DNA of 64,000 bases, taken from contig NZ_FSRB01000002.1 in the NCBI RefSeq assembly GCF_900129635.1, positions 2,260,727 through 2,324,726 on the forward strand, in the 5' to 3' direction. How positions within the stretch are numbered: position 1 is the first letter of the stretch; every line of letters starts with the position of its first letter. The notes beneath the pieces were generated by a model. That model had not been told where the DNA came from, made no database searches, and saw only the letters and a list, made by a program, of their open reading frames with translations. Shown piece after piece: positions 42,044 to 51,221 of this stretch. A program made the translations under genes and the position numbers. Source of the stretch: Singulisphaera sp. GP187. GTDB taxonomy: Bacteria; Planctomycetota; Planctomycetia; Isosphaerales; Isosphaeraceae.

Positions 42044-44713
42044 ATGGGAGTGGATTCGGGAGCGGTCATCAAGACGCTGAACAAGACCTGCGTCAACTCC
42101 CTTCAGGCGGCCGCCGGGCTCTGCCTGTCACGCACGAACTATAGCGTCGAGATCGAGCACTGGTTACTGAAACTCACCGAGGTACACGATAGCGACTTGA
42201 CCCGGATCTTCCGCCACTTCGAGGTCAACCCGGCGCATCTTCAGCGCGACCTGACCAAGGCACTCGATCGATTGAAGACCGGCAACGCACGAACGCCAAC
42301 TCTGGCTCCCGCCATCGATGAGTTGATTCGCTCGGCCTGGGTGCTCGCTTCGCTCCAGTACCAGGCACGGCAAGTTCGCTCCGGCTTCCTCCTGCTCGCC
42401 TTGCTCGAGGATGAACAACTGGGCCGGCTCGCCCGTGACGCTTCGACGGAGTTCGCCAAGATCAAGGTGGAAGTCCTGGCGAGCGGCATGGCGAGCTTGA
42501 TCGCCGGCTCGGCCGAGGATGAATCGCCGGCGGCCGCGCGCGAGGCCGCCGGGCAAGCCGCACCCGCTAGTGGCGTACCGACTCAGACCCCTGCGCTCGA
42601 TCAGTACACGATCAACCTGACCGCACGGGCGCGGGCCGGGCAGATCGATCCGGTCCTCGGCCGCGAGGCCGAAGTCCGCCAGATGGTCGATATCCTAATT
42701 CGCAGACGCCAGAATAACCCGATCCTGACCGGCGAGGCGGGCGTTGGCAAAACGGCCGTCGTCGAGGGACTCGCGGTGCGGATCGCGGCGGGCGACGTGC
42801 CCGAACCGCTGCGTAAGGTGGTTCTCAGAACCTTGGATCTCGGCCTGCTCCAGGCAGGGGCCGGGGTCAAGGGTGAGTTCGAGAATCGGCTCAAGCAAGT
42901 GATCGCCGAGGTGAAAGGGTCACCTGTGCCGATCGTGCTCTTCATCGACGAAGCCCACACGATGATTGGCGCGGGGGGACAGGCCGGCCAGGGCGATGCG
43001 GCCAACCTGCTCAAGCCGGCCCTGGCCCGTGGCGAGCTCCGTACGATCGCGGCGACCACCTGGGCGGAGTACAAGAAATACTTCGAGAAGGATGCGGCCC
43101 TGGCCCGACGATTCCAGGTGATCCGCGTCGAGGAGCCGAGCGAGGAAAAAGCGATCGTCATGATGCGTGGCATTACCGCCATGCTTGAAGCTCACCACGG
43201 CGTTCGGATCCTCGACGAGGCCGTGGAGGGCTCGGTCCGGCTCTCGGCACGCTATATCCCCGGCCGGCAGCTTCCCGACAAGTCGGTGAGCCTGCTCGAT
43301 ACCGCTTGCGCCCGCGTGGCGATCAGCCAGTCCGCGATCCCGTCGGCCGTCGAGGATTGCCGGCGCCAGATCGACAACCTCAAGGTCGAAATCGAAATCC
43401 TCGAACGCGAGAGCCTGACCGGTGCCCCCCACGTTGAGCGACTCGCCGAGGCCAACGACGAACTCGTCAAGGCTGAGGCCCGCCTCGTCGAGCTCGAGCA
43501 ACGGTGGGAGTCGGAGCGGAAGCTCGTCCAGGAAATCCGTGGGCTTGCCGACCAGATCGAGAAGGCGCACGCCGCCAAGAACGGCAAGGCCGGCGGACCG
43601 CCGACCGAGCCAACGGCCCCGCCGGAGTCGCTGTCGACCGATCTCGCCAGTCGGAACCTGGAATTGAAAGCCCTCCAGGGCGACTCACCGTTGATGCAGG
43701 TGAACGTCGACTCCCAGACGATCGCCGCCGTGATCGCCGGCTGGACCGGGATCCCGGTGGGCAAGATGCTGGCCAATGAGATCAGGACGGTCTTGAACCT
43801 CAAGACGAAGCTCGAAGAACGCGTGATCGGCCAGGCCCAGGCACTCGAGGCCGTCAGTCAGCGAATCCGGACCTCCCGGGCCAACCTGACCGACCCCCGG
43901 CGGCCGATCGGAGTCTTCCTGTTGGTCGGACCCAGCGGCGTGGGCAAGACCGAGACCGCGATCTCGCTGGCCGACTCGCTCTATGGCGGCGAGCGCAATC
44001 TCGTCACCATCAATATGTCGGAGTATCAGGAAGCCCACACCGTTTCAGGGCTGAAAGGCTCGCCTCCCGGCTACGTCGGCTACGGCGAAGGCGGCGTTCT
44101 TACCGAAGCGGTCCGGCGCAAGCCCTACTGCGTGGTCCTGCTCGACGAGGTTGAGAAGGCCCACCCCGACGTCATGGAGCTCTTCTTCCAGGTCTTTGAC
44201 AAGGGCACGCTGGAGGACGGCGAAGGACGCGTGATCGACTTCAAGAACACGGTCATCCTCCTGACGTCGAATGTCGGTACGGATACGACCATGGCGCTCT
44301 GTGCCGACGAAGATACCACGCCCGAAGCCGCCGGCTTGGTCGAGGCGCTCCGCCCCGAGCTCCTCAAGGTCTTCCCCCCGGCGTTGCTCGGGCGCCTGGT
44401 CGTCGTCCCCTATTATCCGATCTCTGACGATGTGATGAAGCAGATCGTTCGGCTCCAGCTCGACCGAATCGTCAAGCGGGTCCGGGAGAACCACAAAGCG
44501 GCGCTGACCTACAGTGACGAAATCGTCGCCAACATTGCCAGCCGCTGCAAGGAAGTCCAGAGCGGCGCACGCAACGTCGACCAGATCCTGACTCGCAGTC
44601 TCTTGCCGGAGCTTTCCCAGGAGTTCCTGACTCGCATGGCCGCGGGCGACGTCCTCTCCACCGTTCAGGTGGACGTCGACGAACAAGGGAACTTCCGCTA
44701 CCAATTCTCCTGA
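42044..44713 (+). CDS. tssH: type VI secretion ATPase ClpV/TssH
   Basis: 889 residues from the ATG at 42044 (AAGGAGAG upstream). ClpB-type double AAA+ ATPase that disassembles the contracted TssB/TssC sheath. N-terminal Clp-N domain (about 1-160); D1 Walker A GEAGVGKT near 230 and Walker B VLFIDEAH near 300; a coiled-coil middle domain (about 420-560); D2 Walker A GPSGVGKTE near 629 and Walker B VVLLDEVEKAHPDVM near 697. The ClpV-type N-terminus (VKxxNK-like IKTLNKTCVNSLQAAAGLC) and its place in the cluster distinguish it from housekeeping ClpB. It is the first gene of the T6SS region and is separated from the rest by the minus-strand giant gene. Confidence 0.95.
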   Translation: MGVDSGAVIKTLNKTCVNSLQAAAGLCLSRTNYSVEIEHWLLKLTEVHDSDLTRIFRHFEVNPAHLQRDLTKALDRLKTGNARTPTLAPAIDELIRSAWVLASLQYQARQVRSGFLLLALLEDEQLGRLARDASTEFAKIKVEVLASGMASLIAGSAEDESPAAAREAAGQAAPASGVPTQTPALDQYTINLTARARAGQIDPVLGREAEVRQMVDILIRRRQNNPILTGEAGVGKTAVVEGLAVRIAAGDVPEPLRKVVLRTLDLGLLQAGAGVKGEFENRLKQVIAEVKGSPVPIVLFIDEAHTMIGAGGQAGQGDAANLLKPALARGELRTIAATTWAEYKKYFEKDAALARRFQVIRVEEPSEEKAIVMMRGITAMLEAHHGVRILDEAVEGSVRLSARYIPGRQLPDKSVSLLDTACARVAISQSAIPSAVEDCRRQIDNLKVEIEILERESLTGAPHVERLAEANDELVKAEARLVELEQRWESERKLVQEIRGLADQIEKAHAAKNGKAGGPPTEPTAPPESLSTDLASRNLELKALQGDSPLMQVNVDSQTIAAVIAGWTGIPVGKMLANEIRTVLNLKTKLEERVIGQAQALEAVSQRIRTSRANLTDPRRPIGVFLLVGPSGVGKTETAISLADSLYGGERNLVTINMSEYQEAHTVSGLKGSPPGYVGYGEGGVLTEAVRRKPYCVVLLDEVEKAHPDVMELFFQVFDKGTLEDGEGRVIDFKNTVILLTSNVGTDTTMALCADEDTTPEAAGLVEALRPELLKVFPPALLGRLVVVPYYPISDDVMKQIVRLQLDRIVKRVRENHKAALTYSDEIVANIASRCKEVQSGARNVDQILTRSLLPELSQEFLTRMAAGDVLSTVQVDVDEQGNFRYQFS

Positions 44714-44737
44714 GCGACCAAGCAATCGCAATACGGC

Positions 44738-44839
44738 GGGGAGCGTGAGCTCCCCAGCCGATTTCAAGGTGGGCCGTGCCCAACCAACAAGAGAAATCAT
44801 TTCAAGACTTCTTCTCTTGTAGGGTGGGCACGGCCCACC
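44738..44839. repeat. hairpin plus inverted REP doublet between convergent clpV and giant gene
   Basis: GGGGAGC-GTGA-GCTCCCC (44738-44755) is a perfect 7-bp hairpin 25 bases after the clpV stop. It is followed by an inverted pair of the dispersed repeat (44768-44785 and 44822-44839) whose stem extends through CAAGAGAA/TTCTCTTG to about 28 bp. Placed between convergent genes, it probably stops or stabilises both transcripts. The GGGGAGCGTGAGCTC hairpin recurs at 63986. Confidence 0.8.
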
Positions 44840-44864
44840 AGTTTTCGACTTCTCGCTGTCCTGC

Positions 44865-47800
44865 TCATTGAGCCGGGGCCGTCTTCTCGGGGGGAACCAC
44901 ACCGGTGTCGATCCTTCCCTTGAAGGCGTCGATGACCTGCTCGACCTGGACCTTCCAGGCAACCGGCAGCGGCGGCTTGGGATAGATCCGCCACCACTGT
45001 TCGGCGGCTCCACGGTCGAGCGTCGTCTTGATCGTCTGCCCGTCCAGGGTGACGATCACGTCGGACGGGCCGCACACGGGGTCGCTCTTCAGGTGCCAGA
45101 CGTTGACGTAGGCCATGTTCTGGACCTCGTCGAACCCATCCTGAACTCGGATGTATTGCGACGGTGCGATCTGGCGGAACGGATACCTGCGTTTGAACAG
45201 AACCCGCCCCATCTCGGTGTCCTTGCGGATTTCGAGGACGAGATAACGCGGCTTGTCGAGCGAAATCTCATGGGAGTCGGTATCGACTCGGTCACCGATC
45301 TCGTCGTTGGGCCGCCCTGGTTCGAGTTTGACGTCCTTCCGAGTGACGAACGTGCTGTCGATCCCATCCAGACCATAGCGAACCCAGATCTTCGCCGGCT
45401 TGGTGAGCGTGTGATTGATCACGAACCGATAGGCGAGCGGCGTGTGAGGGTGGAGGAAGCCTTGCCCCGGATGGCGCTCGAACTGATCGCCGTAAATCTT
45501 GATCAACTTTCGGTCACTCTGCCTGAGGGTGACATCAATCCCCTCCTTGCCGGGGGTCAAACGGAAGACGATCGCCGAGGCGGTGAGATCCTTGGGAAAG
45601 ATCTGCCCGCGATAGAATGCACCCGGCTCGAGCGGGATCGAGACCGTCTCGGGGGTCGAGTCGGTGCGCTCCACGACGAACTCGACCGGATCGGCCGGAT
45701 TGCCTGCGCCAATCGGCACCAACGTCCCCGCGGCTCCGCTCGACGTGTCAGCGCCTTTTTGATTGACCGACACCGGTAACCGGAGGTCGTGGCCGAGGAA
45801 GGCGACTGCGTCACCGGACGGGATCTCTCCCTCCGAGCGGACCTTGATACTTACGGTCATGCCTTCTTGGTCGTCGAGCGTGGGCTGCTGGGGCGCCTGG
45901 GCGTCGACGAGCAAACTGGCTCGGAGCATGATTTTCGCCTTCTCGACGGTTTTCCGGAGCTCATCGGAATCGCCGAAATCTTCCCCTGCTTTCTCAAGAA
46001 GGGCGAGGGTTTGCCGGGGCGCGAAGTCGTCGAGCAAGCGTTGGCCATGCCAGGTCGAGAGATCCCGGCGCAGGAACCGGATCCGCAGTTCGACGACCTT
46101 GTCGCGACCGACCTCGTCGGCCAAGGCAAGGACCCGAATCGCGCGATCGCTAGCGTCGAGGTATTCGTAAAGCAATTCGGGATTCGGCTTCTCGCCGATG
46201 GCGCTGAGCCGGGCGCGACGAAGGCTCCTGATCCGTTCCGAGAACTCGGCGAACTCGGCGAACGGGGATCCTCCCAGTTTTCGGCAGGCCCGGTCGTAGG
46301 TCTCGCGCAGCGAGGCGATTTCTTCCTTCTTGGCACCACCGATCTCGAGCAGTCCCAGTTCGAGCCGGGCGAGGCCGGAGGCGGTTCGCCAGAAGTTGGG
46401 GTCGGGGGGCGATTCTTCTTCGCTCGAGGTCGGGTCCAGATTCGTCGCCGACCGCGCGGCACGCTCGGCGCGGAACGCGTCCGACTCTCGCTTGAGGTGC
46501 CCTTCCGACCCGTCCGAGGACGAGGGCGAGCCGTCCGTCGGCGTCCCTTCCAGGCTTGAGGCGACGGGCCGCGAGCGAACTCGGTTGAGGAGTTTCATCC
46601 GGGTCTCGGCCGGAATCAGGGGGACCTTGAGGACCGTGTCGAGGTCGCGCCAGCGGCCCCCTTCCCACTGGTTGTGGAAGTCGTCGGTCAGTCCGCGAAA
46701 CGACTCGGCAACCGCGCTGGTCTGACGCTTGATGCGCTGGATCTGCTCGTCGCGCCCCGCCAGGGGATCGCCGTCGGTTCGGAGCGGGGGAGGGACCGAG
46801 TGGATCAGTCGCGCCAGCTCCGCGGCCGAGTCAAGCAGTTCCTGAAACGCGGGGTCGAGACCGATTTCCAGTCGACCGCCGCGTCTCGCTCTCCATTCGC
46901 CGTAGTAGGGTAACTCCGCGGAGAGTTGCTCGGTCAGGTCGATGGCTTGCTCGCAGATCTCGGCGTTCTTGGTTGCGACTTGATAGGCTTCGTCCGCCAG
47001 GTCGAGAGCCTCGAGGCAGCGGGGAACGGCCGGCTCCGCGGCGAACAAGAGATCCTGGCCTTTGCGGCGGTGGATGTCCCCCGCCTCGACCCAAGGTCGG
47101 ATCCAACGGTTGATTCGCTCGTCCGAAGCGGCCGCGCCCTCGGCGAGCGTGCGGGTCTGCATCGCCCTCTCGAGGGCCTCGCCGCGTCGACCTCGGAACG
47201 CGTTGCGGTCCGGACCTCGGGTCACGAAGGTGTCGGCCCAGACGACCAGTTGCGCCTCGGGGAACAAGGGACGACGATCGTCATCGAGGGCCGAGAGCCG
47301 CGCGATCGGTGAATCCGCTTTGCGACGACTCGTGAGGGTGCCGTGTCCCGACTCCGTTTTCTTCTTATCGAGAGCGCCAGGCGCTTTCTTGGCGCTGATT
47401 TCCCGCTTCGCGGGGGGGACCGGCCCCGGCTCCCCCTTTTTTTTCGCCTCGCCTTTGTCTGACTCTTTCTCTTTCTCGGTCACTGCCGCTGGCTCGTCCG
47501 CCTTCTCCGCTCCGTCCGCGTCGTCTCCAGGGGTGGCCGACTCGTCCCCACCGAGGATGAGATCGAGCGCCTCATTGATCGAGCCGCGGGCGTCTTCCAA
47601 CGTTTTTTCTTGGGCTTTCTCCGGCGCGTTGGCCAACTGCTTTTCGAGGAGTGCCAGCGAACCTGCGAGTGCGGGAACTCGGGTCACCTCACCGGCCAGG
47701 TTGGGAAGGCTGTTCAGGGCCGACTCGGCCTCGGTCATCTCGCCGGAGCGGAAAAGGCGTTCGGCGCGAAGCAGAGCCTCTTGATACCGCAGCCAGGTTC

Positions 47801-48821
47801 GTGGCGCGGCGCGATACGGCTTTCGTTTCTGCCAATTGTCGCGTTCGGCCCAAGCCCGCTCCAGTCGTTTGAGGAATCGATTCGTTTCTTCCTTCTCCTC
47901 GTCACCCTCCGGTCGCGCCGCGGCCTGAGTCAGCTTGCGGGAGCGAGGAAGGGGGAAGTCGAGTGTGGTGTCACCGAAAAGCTCGGGGGTTTGCTCCGCC
48001 TGCCGGTGGTTGCGGACCCAGAGCGCGACCTGGGATCGGACGTAGCGGGTGAGCGATTGAACGGTGAGGCCATTCGGGGTGCTCCCCTTGCCCGCCAGGG
48101 CCTGTTCGACGAAATAGCCGAAAACGGAGCGATTGTCGAACTCGCTGGTGGCACTCGTCTGCCCTGGTGCGCATGAACTCAGGATGATCAGGCGTTTGAC
48201 CGGATTCTCCGCCAGGTACGACCGGAGTTTGGGTAAGAAGCCGTTGGCGTAGACGCCCAGATTGCGATCGGTGCCAATCTGACCGGCATCCCAGATGAGA
48301 AACCGCGATTGGCTCGGAAACCGCTCGCCCGCGTCCTTGAACACCTCGAAAAGCTGTTCGAGCGAAATCGCAGACTGCTGCGCATCCGGCTCCGAGCTTT
48401 CCCCGATGATTCCGCCGTCGTCGCGGAGCAGAACCGCTCCCTTGTCGTCGACCACGCCCGCGGCCGAGACATAGAGCACCACCGGCCGATTGGCCGCCTT
48501 GTTCAAATAATCGCGGAGGACGTCGCGGAACGACCCGTAGTCCGACTCGGGCGCGGTGCCTCGCACGGCCCCCGTAATCTTTTCGATATCCGCGGCCTGG
48601 TGGCCGAGCCAGGGCCGAGTCAGCCCGCGCTGGGCGATCCAGCGGCCGCCAATCCCGCGGCGGGTGGGGTTAATCCAAAAGAGGAGCCAAATGAAGAGAA
48701 CCAGGGCAATCACCATCCCGGTAAAGACCAGGATGAGTCGCGAGAGCCTCGGTTTGGAAATTCGTTGGGTATCGACCAGTCCGAATCGCCGACGGCCGGG
48801 CTGTAGCGTTGTTGTCGTCAT
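44865..48821 (-). CDS. giant membrane-anchored protein with degenerate caspase-like domain, T6SS locus
   Basis: 1318 residues. One N-terminal membrane segment (27-50, LSRLILVFTGMVIALVLFIW) with a basic cytoplasmic side, so the bulk should be periplasmic. About 105-265 resembles a caspase/C14-type fold: PVVLYVSAAGVVDDKGAVLL sits where active members have SGHG, and FLIWDAGQIGTD where they have DAC. The catalytic His and Cys therefore look lost. IILSSCAPGQTSAT follows. Then come a helical region, a Lys/Glu-rich low-complexity linker (about 425-500), a long helical repeat-like part (about 520-960) and a beta-rich C-terminus. No ortholog known to me. Position inside the T6SS suggests a structural envelope component; this is inference. 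Confidence 0.8.
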   Translation of the reverse strand: MTTTTLQPGRRRFGLVDTQRISKPRLSRLILVFTGMVIALVLFIWLLFWINPTRRGIGGRWIAQRGLTRPWLGHQAADIEKITGAVRGTAPESDYGSFRDVLRDYLNKAANRPVVLYVSAAGVVDDKGAVLLRDDGGIIGESSEPDAQQSAISLEQLFEVFKDAGERFPSQSRFLIWDAGQIGTDRNLGVYANGFLPKLRSYLAENPVKRLIILSSCAPGQTSATSEFDNRSVFGYFVEQALAGKGSTPNGLTVQSLTRYVRSQVALWVRNHRQAEQTPELFGDTTLDFPLPRSRKLTQAAARPEGDEEKEETNRFLKRLERAWAERDNWQKRKPYRAAPRTWLRYQEALLRAERLFRSGEMTEAESALNSLPNLAGEVTRVPALAGSLALLEKQLANAPEKAQEKTLEDARGSINEALDLILGGDESATPGDDADGAEKADEPAAVTEKEKESDKGEAKKKGEPGPVPPAKREISAKKAPGALDKKKTESGHGTLTSRRKADSPIARLSALDDDRRPLFPEAQLVVWADTFVTRGPDRNAFRGRRGEALERAMQTRTLAEGAAASDERINRWIRPWVEAGDIHRRKGQDLLFAAEPAVPRCLEALDLADEAYQVATKNAEICEQAIDLTEQLSAELPYYGEWRARRGGRLEIGLDPAFQELLDSAAELARLIHSVPPPLRTDGDPLAGRDEQIQRIKRQTSAVAESFRGLTDDFHNQWEGGRWRDLDTVLKVPLIPAETRMKLLNRVRSRPVASSLEGTPTDGSPSSSDGSEGHLKRESDAFRAERAARSATNLDPTSSEEESPPDPNFWRTASGLARLELGLLEIGGAKKEEIASLRETYDRACRKLGGSPFAEFAEFSERIRSLRRARLSAIGEKPNPELLYEYLDASDRAIRVLALADEVGRDKVVELRIRFLRRDLSTWHGQRLLDDFAPRQTLALLEKAGEDFGDSDELRKTVEKAKIMLRASLLVDAQAPQQPTLDDQEGMTVSIKVRSEGEIPSGDAVAFLGHDLRLPVSVNQKGADTSSGAAGTLVPIGAGNPADPVEFVVERTDSTPETVSIPLEPGAFYRGQIFPKDLTASAIVFRLTPGKEGIDVTLRQSDRKLIKIYGDQFERHPGQGFLHPHTPLAYRFVINHTLTKPAKIWVRYGLDGIDSTFVTRKDVKLEPGRPNDEIGDRVDTDSHEISLDKPRYLVLEIRKDTEMGRVLFKRRYPFRQIAPSQYIRVQDGFDEVQNMAYVNVWHLKSDPVCGPSDVIVTLDGQTIKTTLDRGAAEQWWRIYPKPPLPVAWKVQVEQVIDAFKGRIDTGVVPPEKTAPAQ

Positions 48822-49164
48822 AACCCGCTCAAAACCATGGGGACGAGACTTGCCGTAACACGGAGCGCAAAATCGACGGAGAGAATCTCGGCGTGCTCAG
48901 TTTACGATATTTCGCCTCGTGTTGTGACCGACTTTCTTCAGTATGATGGGCTGTTGGAAAGTGCGTCAATAACTTGTGTCCCAGAGCGCACACCTTCGCG
49001 TAGGAATTGAATCGGTTCCGTCTCGAAACTACGGCGCAACCGTCTCGGAGAAACGAGCCCGTTTCCGAATTCTTCCGCGAACCAAGGCCAGCCTTTCAGA
49101 TCGCCCCGCCGATCGGCTATGCTCTTCACACGTTTCCGATGAGGTCAGGGGCTGGGAGTGTCCG
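48822..49164. promoter_or_regulatory. divergent control region, giant gene / tssK
   Basis: 343 bases between divergent genes. It contains an AT-richer patch near 48900-48960 with TATGAT at about 48941 that could serve as a -10 element, but no well-spaced -35 box. It probably drives tssK-tssL-tssM. No coding sequence recognised. Confidence 0.45.
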
Positions 49165-50559
49165 ATGGCAAGCCGACCGATTCATTGGCATGAAGGCATG
49201 TTCCTACGCCCTCAGCACTTCCAGGTCGCCGACCGGAATGTTCGGGAAGGTCTCCGCGACTCGGAAGATTGGTTCCACCCGTTCAACTGGGGCGTGCGCT
49301 CGGTGGAGTTTGACCGCGAAGCGTTCGGCAACTACTCGGCCGTGCTCCGGTCGTGCGAGGCCCGCTTCAAGGATGGGACCAAAATCTCGATCCCGGGGGA
49401 CGGGACCGTCGATCCCGTCGAGCTGAGGAACGCCCTGGCGAGTGCGGGATCGGCGATGATCTACCTGGCGGTCCCCGCGCTCCAGGCCGGGCGCGCCAAC
49501 GTCGAGGAGGTCCCGACCGCCAACGGCCCGCGGTACTGGGTCGACGAGTTGGAGATCACCGACGAAAACACCGGTAGCGAGGAGCAGGCGCTCCTGGTCC
49601 GGCGAACCCGCGCGCGCTTGCTGCTCTCGACCCAGGATCATACCGGCTACGAAGTGCTTCCCCTGGCACGGGTGGAGCGGGCCGCTCAGTTTGAAGCGCC
49701 TCCGCAACTGGATGTCGACTACGTGCCTCCGCTGCTCGTGCTGGACGCCTGGACGCCGCTCTGGCAGATGGTCCAGTCGCTCTACCACCAGATCGGGGCC
49801 AAGGTCGACCAACTGGCCGCCCAGATCGTGGACCGGAGCATCTCGTTCGATAGCCAGGTCCCGGGCGACGCGGAACGGTTGCTCAAGCTGGCCACCCTGA
49901 ATGGAGCGCTCTCGGCGTTCGAGTCGATCGTCTTCGTCCGGGGCCTGACGCCACTGGTGCTCTTCCACGAGCTTTGCCGACTGGTCGGACAGCTTGCCAT
50001 CTTCATGGACGCGCGCCGGCCGCCGGCGCTGCCGCCGTATGACCACGAGGACATCGGTGGTTGTTTCTACACCGTGATCAAGTATATTCAGCTCGGACTC
50101 GATACCATCGCCCCGTCGGCGTTCGAGAAGCGCTACTTCGAGAAGAACGGCGAACGGCTTCAGGTCAGCCTGGAACCCGGTTGGTTGAGCAGTACCAAGA
50201 CCCTCTTCCTCGGGGTCGAGACCGAACTGGGGGATGATGATTGCGAACAGCTCCTCCGGGCGATGGATATGAAGCTGGGAAGCACGTCAAGGGTCGAGCA
50301 GATCTTCAAGCAGGCCTTGCGTGGTCTCAAGCTCGTGCCGATCGTGCGGCCGCCCCGTGCCCTGCCGGCGGGCACTGGAATTGTCTACTACCAGATCGAA
50401 CGTGACCAGGTGTTCTGGCGTGACGTGGCCGATACTTGCTCCATGGCGATCCGCATGAACCTGGCGCGTGCGACCTTCCAGAGCGATCGGATCTTGTCGG
50501 TTGTGCCGCCCAAGGGAAGCAAGACCACCAACCTTCAATTCGCGCTGTTTATTATCTAA
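49165..50559 (+). CDS. tssK: type VI secretion baseplate protein TssK
   Basis: 464 residues. The ATG at 49165 (GGGAG 7 bases upstream) yields the diagnostic N-terminus RPIHWHEGMFLRPQHFQ. TssK forms trimers that bind the baseplate wedge (TssF/TssG/TssE) and dock it to the membrane complex through TssL/TssM. Family features continue through FNWGVRSVEFDRE, ELCRLVGQLAIF and the C-terminal YYQIERDQVFW segment, close to the usual length of about 445. First gene of a three-gene operon with tssL (10 bases later) and tssM. Confidence 0.95.
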   Translation: MASRPIHWHEGMFLRPQHFQVADRNVREGLRDSEDWFHPFNWGVRSVEFDREAFGNYSAVLRSCEARFKDGTKISIPGDGTVDPVELRNALASAGSAMIYLAVPALQAGRANVEEVPTANGPRYWVDELEITDENTGSEEQALLVRRTRARLLLSTQDHTGYEVLPLARVERAAQFEAPPQLDVDYVPPLLVLDAWTPLWQMVQSLYHQIGAKVDQLAAQIVDRSISFDSQVPGDAERLLKLATLNGALSAFESIVFVRGLTPLVLFHELCRLVGQLAIFMDARRPPALPPYDHEDIGGCFYTVIKYIQLGLDTIAPSAFEKRYFEKNGERLQVSLEPGWLSSTKTLFLGVETELGDDDCEQLLRAMDMKLGSTSRVEQIFKQALRGLKLVPIVRPPRALPAGTGIVYYQIERDQVFWRDVADTCSMAIRMNLARATFQSDRILSVVPPKGSKTTNLQFALFII

Positions 50560-50569
50560 AATACTCAAT

Positions 50570-51196
50570 ATGACCGACCCCTTCGCCAGTCTCGTTAGCC
50601 CCGTGTTCCAGACCGTGCTCGATCTCCAGCAACGTCTGGAAGCGGGGGAGAACCCCCCGCTTGGCCCGGAACGGGAACAAATTGTCGTGGCCCTCGACGA
50701 AGCCGCGCGGAAGGCCGGCATCTCGAGCCAGTTGTCGCACGACTTTGAGCTCGCCAAGCACGCCTTGGTGTACTGGATCGACGAGATCCTGATCAACTCG
50801 CACTGGTCGCACGCCCTGGAATGGCGCCAGCAGATCTTGGAGTGGGAGATTTATCAGGAACGGCTCCGCGCCGATCGTTTTTTTGAGAAGGCCCACGAGG
50901 CCGAAGTGCTTGCCAACACCGACCCCCTGGAGACGTACTACCTGTGCGTAGCGCTCGGGTTTCGTGGGAAGTACGTGGAGAGCCAGCCGGAACTTCGCGC
51001 CTGGGCCGAGCGGATCTACAACCGGATTGCCTCGAGTGGTCTTCAACCCGAAAAGTTCCTGCCGGACGAGTCGCTCGAGCGTGAGCCCTTGAGCCCTTTA
51101 CCCGGGCAGTCGATCTTGCTGGCCGTCAGTGTCCTGGTCTCGATCACGGCGTTGCTGACCCTGGCCTGCTTCGTCTTGGCCGTGCATCCACGATAA
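50570..51196 (+). CDS. tssL: type VI secretion membrane protein TssL (DotU/IcmH)
   Basis: 208 residues from the ATG at 50570. Cytoplasmic helical-bundle domain with HALVYWIDEILINSHW and the LETYYLCVALGFRGKY signature of DotU/TssL, then a C-terminal membrane anchor (about 182-204: ILLAVSVLVSITALLTLACF). It is the short form without a C-terminal OmpA/peptidoglycan-binding extension. It recruits the TssK baseplate to the inner membrane, normally together with TssM. Starts 10 bases after tssK. Confidence 0.94.
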   Translation: MTDPFASLVSPVFQTVLDLQQRLEAGENPPLGPEREQIVVALDEAARKAGISSQLSHDFELAKHALVYWIDEILINSHWSHALEWRQQILEWEIYQERLRADRFFEKAHEAEVLANTDPLETYYLCVALGFRGKYVESQPELRAWAERIYNRIASSGLQPEKFLPDESLEREPLSPLPGQSILLAVSVLVSITALLTLACFVLAVHPR

Positions 51197-51221
51197 ACGC
51201 CCCAATCCACCGAGAGGCAAC

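Noticed and set aside
42044..44713. Housekeeping ClpB instead of ClpV
   Set aside because: The N-terminal domain and the link with tssK/tagJ/tssBC fit ClpV; ClpB normally stands outside secretion loci.
44738..44839. Terminal inverted repeats of an insertion sequence next to clpV
   Set aside because: No transposase frame lies between or beside the repeats, and the same repeats occur at other gene ends.
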